From: Flavobacteriales bacterium
GTDB lineage: Bacteria; Bacteroidota; Bacteroidia; Flavobacteriales_D; Sanyastnellaceae
Assembly (NCBI GenBank): GCA_947504275.1
Contig: CANNHA010000003.1
Span: 1-52,647 of the forward strand
Direction of reading: 5' to 3'
DNA: 52,647 bases
Shown here: piece by piece, positions 17,020 to 26,948 of the stretch
Numbering within the stretch: position 1 is the first letter of the stretch
Layout of the letters: the number at the start of each line of letters is the position of its first letter
Translations under genes and position numbers: made by a program
The notes under the pieces: generated by a model
The model's input: only the letters and a program-made list of their open reading frames with translations
The model's database searches: none
Told to the model about the DNA's origin: nothing

Positions 17020-18690
17020 TTAAAAACTACTGGTAATACTGATTTCGAAACCATTGGTAGCTGGTACCGCTCGGCAAACTCCACCGATGCAAAACACCCC
17101 TTCACGTCGTTTTCCATAACCCAATGTTACCCGATGTGGGCCATTGATATAACCTACTGTTCCAAATAGATAATTGATTTTCTTGGTCTCAACTGGATTT
17201 CCGCTGTTGTATTGATTGACAACGCCCAAAGTCCAATGAGGACTTCTGGTATACTCCACAACAATGGTCTCCCAATTGCCCTTGTCCTGTTTGGTGTGCA
17301 ATTCCTGCAACTCAATACGAATATTGTCCTTTTTAGAAATCTTGTACCCCAACTCCAACACCTGAATATTGGCAAACAACAAACCTTTGAAATCACTTGT
17401 TACCGGTGTAACCTTGGTATTGAATTCCATGTAGTAAAAAGTATAGGTAGCTTGAAACTCTTTGGTCAATTTGCGTTTGAATTCAATATTAAAATCCCTC
17501 ACATATTTGGTCTTTCCAAAACCCAATGAGTTTACCTGGTAAGACTCAGTAAAAGCTTGCAAACCGTTCAGACCAGTAGTATCCAAACAATTGGCTGCCG
17601 CATAACTTGCGGTGATTTGGGTTCCATATTTTCCTCCTAATTTAGATCCCTTGGGAACCGTATAAAATGCCTCCAACATAAAACTCGCTTCACCGGTTAA
17701 TGGCGTAGCATAAGGATACAGTGTTGATGCAAGATTATAAGTATGCTGCTTGGTAATGGCAGGGGTATAGTTCAAAGGCACATCAAACAACTTCAAATTC
17801 CTATCTCCTCTGAAACTCAAATTATCGATGCTCTTGGCCATCAAATTAAATCCCATTCCTTTTTTACTGAAGGAAGAGTTCAAGAATATCCCTTGACCCT
17901 CCTTGTAAATGTATCCATTATCAGCACTGGGATCATTGATTTTACGGGCATACTCACCAGAAATCATCCAACCTCCGCGTTGTAACATAAGTCTACCGCT
18001 ATACATAGCGACGTTGTCTGGAATGGTGAACACCAAACTATCTACAAACCGGCTTCCACCTTGTTGGTAGCGACTTACAAAATTCCCACCAATGGTTACC
18101 CTGGTTTTGGCTCCACTCCAATTTTTAATCAAATCATTGATTGCAATTTCACCATCCACACCGCGCACTATTCCTTCTGCATGAATAATCTGATTGTCAA
18201 AATCCAAACGTTGACGACCAAAAACACCTTTCAATGCAACACCTTTTGCAGGACGCAAGACAACACGTGCGCCGTCCATGGCATTGTCGATTCCCAAATT
18301 GGGTTCCCAATAAGTGCGCAAGGTTAAACCATTTCCAAATTGCTCATAGAAATTTCCAACGGTAATCTCAAAACTGGAATCAGCATAGGTCAAGTAGCGA
18401 TTTCCGATACCAGTTCCTTTGTAACGGTTCTGGGCACTGTAGCCTTGCAACGCGTTCTGATAGGTCTCCAAACGCCAACCGGCAGTGACATTTCCATAGG
18501 TATAGGTGAAATTACCAAAACCATTGAGGGCAGCCTTGGATGGTGGCACGGTAGCATTGATCAAACTGTCCGCACTGTACTGCTGAGCGATGAATTGAAA
18601 ATTCCCCCTGAGAATTCCTTGCTTGGGTTGTTCTTGCGCCCATGTTGTCAAAGAGCACAACAACAGTAAAGCCCCTGTAATTCGTTTCAT
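17020..18690 (-). CDS. DUF6029-like outer membrane protein
   Basis: MKRITGALLLLCSLTTWAQ...NFYEQFGNGLTLRTYWEPNLGIDNAMDGARVVLRPAKGVALKGVFGRQR; adjacent to Omp28-type gene. Confidence 0.7.
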   Translation of the reverse strand: MKRITGALLLLCSLTTWAQEQPKQGILRGNFQFIAQQYSADSLINATVPPSKAALNGFGNFTYTYGNVTAGWRLETYQNALQGYSAQNRYKGTGIGNRYLTYADSSFEITVGNFYEQFGNGLTLRTYWEPNLGIDNAMDGARVVLRPAKGVALKGVFGRQRLDFDNQIIHAEGIVRGVDGEIAINDLIKNWSGAKTRVTIGGNFVSRYQQGGSRFVDSLVFTIPDNVAMYSGRLMLQRGGWMISGEYARKINDPSADNGYIYKEGQGIFLNSSFSKKGMGFNLMAKSIDNLSFRGDRNLKLFDVPLNYTPAITKQHTYNLASTLYPYATPLTGEASFMLEAFYTVPKGSKLGGKYGTQITASYAAANCLDTTGLNGLQAFTESYQVNSLGFGKTKYVRDFNIEFKRKLTKEFQATYTFYYMEFNTKVTPVTSDFKGLLFANIQVLELGYKISKKDNIRIELQELHTKQDKGNWETIVVEYTRSPHWTLGVVNQYNSGNPVETKKINYLFGTVGYINGPHRVTLGYGKRREGVFCIGGVCRAVPATNGFEISITSSF

Positions 18691-18705
18691 GTTCAAATAT
18701 AAGTC

Positions 18706-20424
18706 TTAGTTGTTACCGATGAGTTCTTGTTCAATCACCTTCATGCGTTGCTTCATCTCATCCACTTGCTGATAATAAGTATCTTTTCCTTGAAAAGGTG
18801 ACTTCATGCTAAAGTAAAATTTAATCTTGGGCTCTGTTCCGCTGGGTCGAGCAGAGATGGTTGACCCATCCTCTAAGATAAATTGCAAGACATCTGATTG
18901 TGGCTGACCCAAATCATAAGTTGTCCCATTTGACAACGTGGCTCTTTGCAAATAAAAATCGCGCAACTCTATAACAGCTTTGCCTCCCAATGCTTTTGGA
19001 GCTTGCTCTCTAAAGCCACTCATCATGGATTTGATCTGTTGCACTCCATCCAATCCCTTGAGGGTGATGGATACCAACTCTTCATGGTACAAACCGTATT
19101 GAGTATAAATCCCCATCAACATTTCCCATAGGCTACTTCCATTGGCCAATGCGTGCGCACCAGCCTCGCTCAGCGCAGCGGCGCTGATTACCGCATCCTT
19201 GTCCCGCACATCATCGCCAATGAGATAACCGTAACTCTCCTCTCCGCCTACCAAAAACTTCTCTTTCCCCTCACGCTCTCTTATCACTGCAGCGATGTAT
19301 TTGAATCCTGTTAAGGTGGAATAGCACGGGACTCCAAAAGAAGTGGCAATATCCTCTATCAATGTTGAGGTAACGATGGTACGTGCAGTAAAATATGGCA
19401 ATCCCGAAGGGTGCATTTTTCCTTTTTGTTTCAATTGATGATAAGCCAATAATGCTCCGGTCTGATTGCCATTGAGCAAAGCCATTTGTCCTGTATGGTC
19501 TCTGACACACAACCCGACACGATCCGCATCAGGATCTGTTCCCAAAACCCAAGCCGCATTGGTCTTTTCAGCCAATGCAATGGCCATAGCCAATGCCTCT
19601 CTCTCTTCTGGATTGGGTGATTTAACGGTAGGAAAATTTCCATCCGGTTTTGCTTGCTCTTCCACTACTTGGACATTTTTAAAACCCATGCGCTTCAGCA
19701 GTGGTGGCACCATGGTAATTCCAGTACCATGAATAGAAGTAAATACAATGGGCGTATCCGCAACCTTTCCAATTGATTCCGAATTCTCAACCAAAGGCAA
19801 CACGGTGTTCAAATAATTCTCATCCCATGATGCATCCAAAATATGCAACAAATCATCGTTGCCTTTAAAGACAACATCATTAAAAGAGGAGACACCGCGC
19901 ACACATTGAATGATTCCTTTGTCATGCGGAGGCACAACCTGTGCTCCATCCTGCCAATACACCTTGTATCCATTGTATTCAGGGGGATTGTGAGAAGCCG
20001 TGATAACAATTCCCGCCTGGCATTGCAATTGTCGAACAGCAAAGGATAAAACAGGAGTAGGACGCAATGATTCAAACAAATACACCTCCAATCCATTTCC
20101 TGTTAAGACATCGGCAGCTGTTTTGGCTAAAGTATCTGATTGGTTTCTGCTGTCGTAAGCAATGGCCACTTTAGCAGGTCCATTGACTTGCTGGCGAATA
20201 TAATTGGCCAATCCTTGGGTAGCGGCACCGATGGTATAACGGTTGATGCGCATCGCACCAATACCCATTACACCTCTCAGTCCGCCTGTTCCAAATTCTA
20301 AATCTTGGTAAAAAGCCTCTTGCAAGGCAGGGCCATTCTCAGCCATCAAAGCTTTCACTTCATTTTGGGTAGACTCATCTACCGCATCTACCAACCACGT
20401 GGCTGCTCTCTCTAATGCATTCAT
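18706..20424 (-). CDS. Phospho-sugar mutase (phosphoglucomutase/phosphomannomutase)
   Basis: GTGGLRGVMGIGAMRIN, GIVITASHNPPEYNGYKVYW, GTDPDADRVGL, GGEESYGYLIGD, SARPSGTEPKIKFY. Confidence 0.95.
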   Translation of the reverse strand: MNALERAATWLVDAVDESTQNEVKALMAENGPALQEAFYQDLEFGTGGLRGVMGIGAMRINRYTIGAATQGLANYIRQQVNGPAKVAIAYDSRNQSDTLAKTAADVLTGNGLEVYLFESLRPTPVLSFAVRQLQCQAGIVITASHNPPEYNGYKVYWQDGAQVVPPHDKGIIQCVRGVSSFNDVVFKGNDDLLHILDASWDENYLNTVLPLVENSESIGKVADTPIVFTSIHGTGITMVPPLLKRMGFKNVQVVEEQAKPDGNFPTVKSPNPEEREALAMAIALAEKTNAAWVLGTDPDADRVGLCVRDHTGQMALLNGNQTGALLAYHQLKQKGKMHPSGLPYFTARTIVTSTLIEDIATSFGVPCYSTLTGFKYIAAVIREREGKEKFLVGGEESYGYLIGDDVRDKDAVISAAALSEAGAHALANGSSLWEMLMGIYTQYGLYHEELVSITLKGLDGVQQIKSMMSGFREQAPKALGGKAVIELRDFYLQRATLSNGTTYDLGQPQSDVLQFILEDGSTISARPSGTEPKIKFYFSMKSPFQGKDTYYQQVDEMKQRMKVIEQELIGNN

Positions 20425-21299
20425 TGTGCGTCTTTCATTTTTTGAAAACAGTGTTGCAATTGATCCCTCCAAGAAGCGGGGACAATACCTGTTCTGGATT
20501 GGAAAAGTGAACTATCCAATTTGGAATAGGAAGGTCGCTTGGCCTTTTGAGGAAAAGCATCACTGCTAACGGGAGACAAGTTAATAGGAATCACAGCAAA
20601 TTGAAAAATTTGCTGCGCAAAATCATACCAGCTGCAAATACCTGCTGGGCTGTAGTGCAAGATACCGTTCAAATTGCATTTGCTTTGCAAAGACAAATCC
20701 ATGGCTGTATAAATATCTTTGGCCAAATCGTCCACGAACGTTGGGCTACCGAGTTGGTCATTGACAATTTGCAAATCTTTTCGGGTTGTAGCCAAAGACA
20801 ATATGGTAAGTAGGAAGTTTTTTCCTCTTGAGCCATACAGCCATGAAACTCTGAAGATGGTATGGATGGGGAAAAGTCGCTGAACTATACCTTCTGCCGC
20901 CAACTTAGAACGGCCATAAGCGTTAAGTGGGGCAGGAACATCATTTTCAGAATAAGGAGCAGCCTTGCTCCCGTCAAACACGTAGTCAGTTGAGAAATAG
21001 ATGAGCCACGTTTTCTGGGTATCGATGGATTGCGACAAGGTGATGAGGCTAGTGGCGTTGATGAAAGTGGCTTGGTCTTCTTGCTCCTCTGCTAGCTCCA
21101 CGTTGGTATAAGCAGCAGCATGGAAAATGATATCAAATGAATGGGATGAAAAATACTTCTCGATACTTTCGGCATTGCTCCAATCAAGTTCATCACGACC
21201 TGGGGTAGCCACCTGCCCTTCCCAATTGTTGGCAGCCAGCACCTCAGCAAAGGCTCTGCCCAGCTGCCCACTGTACCCCGTCACCAGCACCGATTTCAT
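20421..21299 (-). CDS. dTDP-4-dehydrorhamnose reductase-like SDR (RmlD family)
   Basis: MKSVLVTGYSGQLGRAFAEVL, FHAAAYTNVELAEEQ, YFSTDYVFDGSKAAPYSENDVPAPLNAYGRSKLAAE. Confidence 0.88.
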   Translation of the reverse strand: MKSVLVTGYSGQLGRAFAEVLAANNWEGQVATPGRDELDWSNAESIEKYFSSHSFDIIFHAAAYTNVELAEEQEDQATFINATSLITLSQSIDTQKTWLIYFSTDYVFDGSKAAPYSENDVPAPLNAYGRSKLAAEGIVQRLFPIHTIFRVSWLYGSRGKNFLLTILSLATTRKDLQIVNDQLGSPTFVDDLAKDIYTAMDLSLQSKCNLNGILHYSPAGICSWYDFAQQIFQFAVIPINLSPVSSDAFPQKAKRPSYSKLDSSLFQSRTGIVPASWRDQLQHCFQKMKDAQ

Positions 21300-21459
21300 G
21301 TTTCGAAGATAGTGATTTTGGGGGTGGGGGACACCCATCAACATCACCGAAAAAATTTATACCAAAAATTCTAGTGACAAGCAAACAAACAGTTTAATCT
21401 CAAAGATTTAAGGTATCCAAAACTGAAAATGATTAATGTGTCGATAAAAAGGTATTTGA

Positions 21460-22164
21460 TTATTTGGAATGACTCACATTTAATCTCCTATTCACCTCTT
21501 CAAACCAAGATTTCAATACGGTATTATTATCCCAATTAATTTTGTGAAAAATAGGCGTTGTAAATTTATTATTAGTGTCACAAAAATTACTTGTAGGTTG
21601 TGGCCCCAAACCAAAAGTATTTCTACCCGCAATACTATGAAGTTCTTTTTCTAAATTCTTTAAATCTTCGCCAAAATTCACATTGTCTTCATCAACATCG
21701 ATCCATGTAAATATCAATCTCTCAAACATCCAATCTACAGTTTTTCGAATTGTACGATTATAATAAAAATCATGAAGAACATGCAAACCATAATTTTTAT
21801 AAATAACATCATTACCCAACTGACCGCATTGTACAGACTGTTGTTTACTGTATAAATTGGAACTAAAGGGATTGTTCATTAGCCATTGGTGACTTACAAT
21901 TGTACCAAAACCTCCAACAATAAACTGAGTAATCTCTTCAGTCATTCGATTTATAACATTTGTCTGATGCTTTCCTATGTAGTAAAGTACAATCTCATCC
22001 GCCTTTTGAGGGATGCAATTAGGATTATCTCCCAAATAAAAACCCCACATATAGACTCCAGGCTTTGCAAAACTTCCAGGACCACATTGACCAAACTTCT
22101 TTCTAAAAAAATCATTTTGATTTCCTTGAACCGCCTTTAATGCAAAAAACTCATTTACCCTCAT
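21460..22164 (-). CDS. GIY-YIG-like nuclease-fold protein (234 aa)
   Basis: KPGVYMWGF...IVLYYIGKHQTNVINRMTEEI and C-terminal DLKNLEKELHSIAGRNTFG, matching GVY...YIG...R...E order. Confidence 0.62.
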   Translation of the reverse strand: MRVNEFFALKAVQGNQNDFFRKKFGQCGPGSFAKPGVYMWGFYLGDNPNCIPQKADEIVLYYIGKHQTNVINRMTEEITQFIVGGFGTIVSHQWLMNNPFSSNLYSKQQSVQCGQLGNDVIYKNYGLHVLHDFYYNRTIRKTVDWMFERLIFTWIDVDEDNVNFGEDLKNLEKELHSIAGRNTFGLGPQPTSNFCDTNNKFTTPIFHKINWDNNTVLKSWFEEVNRRLNVSHSK

Positions 22165-22167
22165 AAT

Positions 22168-22506
22168 TCAATAATTATTTATTTCGTGAATTGTATCCAC
22201 CGTCAGTATCTTAATTTCAATGTCATGCTCCTTACAAAAGGAAATAAAAAAATAAGGAATTTCAATTTCTCCTCCACCTTGAAAAATAATCTCATTGGCT
22301 TTGCAATTTTTTAAAATATCAATTAATCGAAGAAAAAAAGCTTCCACCTGAGGTTGTTTAGACCCAATCATGTCAACATTTATTGACTCTACAATCAACA
22401 ATTTTTTATTGATTCGCTCTAAGATCGAAATACTAAGATCTCCATATCCACGTATCTTTTGTAATACCCAACCGCGACTTCTCAAAGCATTGATGAAGGA
22501 TTTCAT
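22168..22506 (-). CDS. hypothetical protein (about 112 aa), partner of the GIY-YIG-like gene
   Basis: Start at internal MKSFINALRSRGW; 3-bp gap to downstream GIY-YIG-like gene; AT-rich. Confidence 0.55.
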   Translation of the reverse strand: MKSFINALRSRGWVLQKIRGYGDLSISILERINKKLLIVESINVDMIGSKQPQVEAFFLRLIDILKNCKANEIIFQGGGEIEIPYFFISFCKEHDIEIKILTVDTIHEINNY

Positions 22507-22585
22507 GAAATTTATTTGAAGCATAAACAAGTTCTTAAATTTTATTTTTCATTGAATCAGATAGTACAATTCGACCACTTTCATA

Positions 22586-24133
22586 CTAATCCTTTAAACA
22601 ACGAATGGACATTCCGTTGCTGATTTGCCCAAATGTGTACAACGCACTTCGAAAAATACTTTGACCATGGGCCGATAAAAATCTAAACCATTGCAAATCC
22701 ACACTGAACGGGGTATTTGTCCAAAACAATCCATATACATAAACTCCAACATAACCTTGTTCAATATCAATTATTCCTGCTGGCAAAGCATTAAAACCTG
22801 AAGAGTTGGTGTAAGAATAACCAGAAACCTCCCAATAAATGTTTGACTTCAGCTTTTCACCCTCAAAATTCAAACCTCTGTTGTTGGTTTGTTGTTGCTG
22901 AAAAACATTCATCCCAAGCTGACCCTCTAAATACATCCATTCACAATCAGATGGTACGTGCCACCCTACTGGACACACATTCTTGTCACTTCGCACTACA
23001 AATCCATTGTACTTCATACCAAATATCTCATTCTGGGAAACGTATTGATAATTTGCATAACCTGGTAAAGTATTTGTGCTCCATTGCTGAGGGCTTGTAA
23101 CGACCAAAAGCTCTGTTCCATCATTGAACTTGGTAGTAGCCAAATTCTCAGCAAACCAACATTGACCTCCAATCTCCACCAAATCATAAACGTGATCAAA
23201 ATAGGAAAGGGTGGTTAACCCGCCACAACCGTTTACTGAAATATTCTCATCTTGACAAGTAATATTTCCAGGTAACAACACAGCGGCATTTCCTATCCCA
23301 GCATTTGGATTTACACCATTGCACTCGCACTGTCCATTGTATCGATCATTTATTGTAGTACCATCTTCATCATCACAAATTGCACCAATGAAAACGCAAC
23401 TTCCATTATCGGTGGTGGCTAAACTATTATAATTGCAAGCAAAGGCATTGGTGCATCCTAACAGATTGTTAAACCCTTGACAAACACAATCATTGATATA
23501 AACGTCATTAAACGTTGATGGATTGCCATCATCACAACTTTCACCAACTGATTTACAAACACCATTATCAATAGTGGCTTGAGCATTATAATTACAACTT
23601 TGTGCATCAGTACACCCCAAAATCAATTCAATAGTTCCGGCATCATTCATACTCCCATTGGCCAGATAAAAGAGTAGGTGATTATTCTGTATGGAAATTG
23701 AATCAATAGTTGAAACATTGTTAACATCATTGGCACGTTCACAATACATCGCATAAGGCACACTCATCAATTGCTGATTTCCCATCTCTAAATATTCACC
23801 CAATCCAGTTTGCCTGAACTCTACTTGCAAGAACTTGGGCAATATTGACCAATCAATTGTCTGAAAATTTCCATTCAATACAACTCCCTCTCCAATGGTG
23901 GCGTGCATTAATCCCTGGTTATTTGTTGTCAATGCATGCTGCTCCTGATATACAACCACTCCATTCAAGGCATCCAAATTTCTCAATGTAAATCGAACTT
24001 CAACATTCGTATTAGACATGGCTGTGCCATCTACTTCTCTAACAACGGCCTGATAAGGAATACCCGGCATGTTAAGCTGAGCATTAACGGCACAGCCCAA
24101 AAATCCCAAAACCAAAATCAAAATATTCTTCAT
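22586..24133 (-). CDS. FISUMP-domain secreted protein with Cys-rich tandem repeats
   Basis: Signal peptide; two repeats GCT(D/N)AxxCNYNxxATxDNGxC...CDDxxxxTxND; C-terminal FISUMP features (NVCPVGWHVPSDCEWMYLEGQLG, ...FLSAHGQSIFRSALYTFGQISNGMSIRCLKD). Confidence 0.82.
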   Translation of the reverse strand: MKNILILVLGFLGCAVNAQLNMPGIPYQAVVREVDGTAMSNTNVEVRFTLRNLDALNGVVVYQEQHALTTNNQGLMHATIGEGVVLNGNFQTIDWSILPKFLQVEFRQTGLGEYLEMGNQQLMSVPYAMYCERANDVNNVSTIDSISIQNNHLLFYLANGSMNDAGTIELILGCTDAQSCNYNAQATIDNGVCKSVGESCDDGNPSTFNDVYINDCVCQGFNNLLGCTNAFACNYNSLATTDNGSCVFIGAICDDEDGTTINDRYNGQCECNGVNPNAGIGNAAVLLPGNITCQDENISVNGCGGLTTLSYFDHVYDLVEIGGQCWFAENLATTKFNDGTELLVVTSPQQWSTNTLPGYANYQYVSQNEIFGMKYNGFVVRSDKNVCPVGWHVPSDCEWMYLEGQLGMNVFQQQQTNNRGLNFEGEKLKSNIYWEVSGYSYTNSSGFNALPAGIIDIEQGYVGVYVYGLFWTNTPFSVDLQWFRFLSAHGQSIFRSALYTFGQISNGMSIRCLKD

Positions 24134-24231
24134 ACTCCAAAGCTATTTTCATATCCCTCAGCTTTGAGGCCCACGTAAGCCCAACTAAAAAATTTCATCT
24201 TCAAGTATAAAGCGTGAACTAAATTCGCTCC

Positions 24232-25464
24232 ATGTCTAGACGCGCTATACAAATTGGAGAAGAAGACATTGAGACGCTATCCCTTCAAGTCCAGCATACA
24301 TTTGACGCGCCCATCAAAACAAAGAAGAACATTCACGACCTTATCGATGCCATTACCAAACAAAACCCCAAAGATGTAATAAGCTTCAACACCCTCCGCA
24401 GATTCTTTAAGCTCATCCCTTCTACCCACACCCCAACCATTGAAACCCTAAACATCCTCAGTAGATTTTGCGGCTATTCTCATTGGGATGAATTCACCTA
24501 TGTCGCTAACCAAAACTCTGAAAATCTCCTGGGCCACTCCATAATCCAAATGCTGCGTCAAAAATGGTCCCGTGAGCACGCTGCTCAAATGATTCAAGAC
24601 TTTGGGAGAAGCGAAAAACTATACTACTGGCTCGCTGCTGCTTTTCCCAATTTGGAAGAAAAAGACAAAATATTCCTTATCAATAACTCCCTAGACAACA
24701 TCATCTCTCCTCAGTATGAAAATAGCGCACTGGGGTATGCCCAATACTTTTGGATACAAACTATTGGTTGTTATTTAATACAACTCAAAGAACATTCTTT
24801 TTTAAAAGTTATTCCAAAAATTAAACACCGAAAAATCATATCCGAAATCTGCGTGAGTTACAATACTTCTGAGAAAAATTATGACCATCTATTGGAGCAA
24901 ACGAAGGATCTTTTTACTAACCAACAAGACCATGTTTTCCTCAAATCTGTAATCCTATTCCGATCTTTCCTCTCTTCAAAAAAATGGAATGAACAACACC
25001 AACACTACATTGCTGAACTGCACCTGACACCAGCGAACATAGACATCAAACCCTTTTCACGAATGAGGGCTTTGCAAATCCTGGCCAATCACCCATCACA
25101 AAGTACATTCACTACCATCCAATCCGACTTGCATTTTTTTAAGCGAAACAAATTCTACCGAGAATCAATCGTTTTCTATATCATTGAAATTACCCGAGCG
25201 CTCTGTTACAGCAAACGCAATGATGATGCTGTTGTTCTATTGGAAGAATACAACAGTCTCTACCAAGGGAACATTGGATTCTGGGCCAGCATTCACCGTA
25301 ACACCCTTCAACTGTATGCCAGTTGGGCTTTTGCGATGAACAATCAAATGGAAAGAGCCATCGATTATTATCAAAAATTCAATCCATCCTTGATTGAAAA
25401 CTTTCAAGAAGAATGCATCAAAAAAGATTTAGACAGAGTGAAAAAAATATTGAAACAAACTTAG
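24232..25464 (+). CDS. hypothetical protein with N-terminal Bacteroidota-type (HTH-like?) domain and helical-repeat-like body
   Basis: ISFNTLRRFFKLIPSTHTPTIETLNILSRFCGYSHWDEF; downstream helix-rich region with TPR-like MERAIDYYQKFNP. Confidence 0.6.
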   Translation: MSRRAIQIGEEDIETLSLQVQHTFDAPIKTKKNIHDLIDAITKQNPKDVISFNTLRRFFKLIPSTHTPTIETLNILSRFCGYSHWDEFTYVANQNSENLLGHSIIQMLRQKWSREHAAQMIQDFGRSEKLYYWLAAAFPNLEEKDKIFLINNSLDNIISPQYENSALGYAQYFWIQTIGCYLIQLKEHSFLKVIPKIKHRKIISEICVSYNTSEKNYDHLLEQTKDLFTNQQDHVFLKSVILFRSFLSSKKWNEQHQHYIAELHLTPANIDIKPFSRMRALQILANHPSQSTFTTIQSDLHFFKRNKFYRESIVFYIIEITRALCYSKRNDDAVVLLEEYNSLYQGNIGFWASIHRNTLQLYASWAFAMNNQMERAIDYYQKFNPSLIENFQEECIKKDLDRVKKILKQT

Positions 25465-25466
25465 CC

Positions 25467-26747
25467 TTAATTCTCCACTACCCTCACCTTTCCGACCAGT
25501 TGACCTTTGATCTCAAGAACCTTAAATACATAATCTCCTATTACTATTTCTTGTCCTTTGACTGGGAAATTTTCTAAGCAATGTAAAATCATCCCGTTAA
25601 TGGTATCATACTTTTCTTCATCCTCTTCCAACTTCAATCCATATTGGTCATTGATGTTCTTGATCTCGTCCCTTCCCGTAAAAATATAACTACCATCAGC
25701 CTGCGGGTTGGTCACCAAATCCACCTCATCATGCTCGTCCTCAATCTCACCAATGATTTCCTCAATAATGTCTTCCAAAGTAGCCATTCCTGCCGTCCCG
25801 CCAAATTCATCCACTACAATAAACACTTGCTTCTTCTCCCGAATGTTCATGCTCAACATCTCTTGTGCGGGCATCGCCTCCGGGATAATCGCCACCGGAC
25901 GAATCAAATTCTGAATGCGCGTGGGTTGGCTCAACAAATCAAAGGAATGGACATAACCAATGATATTGTCAATGTTGTTTTTAAATACCAATATTTTAGA
26001 CAACTGTGACTCAACAAATTTGTTTTTTAAATCAACCATACTCGCCGTCAACGGAACAGCTACAATCTCATTTCGCGGAATCATGCAATCACGGGCTTTA
26101 ACCTTGGAAAAATCCAAGGCATTCTGAAAAATCTCTATCTCATGATCCATGGTAGTGGTTGGATCTTGCTGGCCTGTTACCTTTTCCAGATAATCATCCA
26201 AATCCACCCTTCCAAATACGCGTTTCTCATTCTCTGTATTGGCCTTTTTTCCCAAAATCAAATGCGCCAACATCATCACCAACATGACAAATGGCCAAAG
26301 TATAAAACACCAAAGCACCAGCGGTACAGCCAAAACATTTAACCAACGATTAGGAGAATGCGTCACCATGATTTTGGGCAAAAACTCTCCAAACACCAAA
26401 ATGATGATAGTGGACAAGATTGTTTGAACCAAAACCAAACCTCCTTCACCTAAAAAATGAGCTACATCGTGCAGGTGATTTTCAATTCCCAATACAATTT
26501 GGTCCCCTAATGTCATCCCAAATACCACCAACCCTATGTTGTTTCCCACCAACATCGCCGATAGGAACAACTGTGGACGATTAATAAAATAAGAAACAAT
26601 ATTGGCGGACCACAATCCCTGTTTTTTATCCAACTCAACCTTTAAATGATTGGCGGACAAAAAAGCCATCTCCATGCCGCTGGAGAATGCACAAACCAAT
26701 ACGCTAATGATCACCCACAATAACCAATTGTCTGTAACAGCTTCCAT
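25467..26747 (-). CDS. Hemolysin/CorC-family protein (CNNM + CBS + CorC_HlyC domains; GldE-like)
   Basis: CNNM TM region, CMIPRNEIVAVP, VFIVVDEFGGTAGMATLEDIIEEIIGEIEDEHD. Confidence 0.9.
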   Translation of the reverse strand: MEAVTDNWLLWVIISVLVCAFSSGMEMAFLSANHLKVELDKKQGLWSANIVSYFINRPQLFLSAMLVGNNIGLVVFGMTLGDQIVLGIENHLHDVAHFLGEGGLVLVQTILSTIIILVFGEFLPKIMVTHSPNRWLNVLAVPLVLWCFILWPFVMLVMMLAHLILGKKANTENEKRVFGRVDLDDYLEKVTGQQDPTTTMDHEIEIFQNALDFSKVKARDCMIPRNEIVAVPLTASMVDLKNKFVESQLSKILVFKNNIDNIIGYVHSFDLLSQPTRIQNLIRPVAIIPEAMPAQEMLSMNIREKKQVFIVVDEFGGTAGMATLEDIIEEIIGEIEDEHDEVDLVTNPQADGSYIFTGRDEIKNINDQYGLKLEEDEEKYDTINGMILHCLENFPVKGQEIVIGDYVFKVLEIKGQLVGKVRVVEN

Positions 26748-26948
26748 TTATCCCTGATCTTGATTGCGCTTCATGCGCTCGTACATTTTTTTTCTAAAGT
26801 AATACCAAACGAAAGCAATTACTGGAATCACCAAATTGTTGCTTTCCTTTTCAAAACCATTCAAGTAGATTCTAAAAACAGCATAGATTGTAGTAGCAAT
26901 GGCAACCGCCAACCAGAAGTGAATGAGTAAACGTGTGAATTTGTCCAT
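26748..26948 (-). CDS. small membrane protein (66 aa)
   Basis: Abutting ORF within the operon; two TM segments. Confidence 0.65.
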   Translation of the reverse strand: MDKFTRLLIHFWLAVAIATTIYAVFRIYLNGFEKESNNLVIPVIAFVWYYFRKKMYERMKRNQDQG

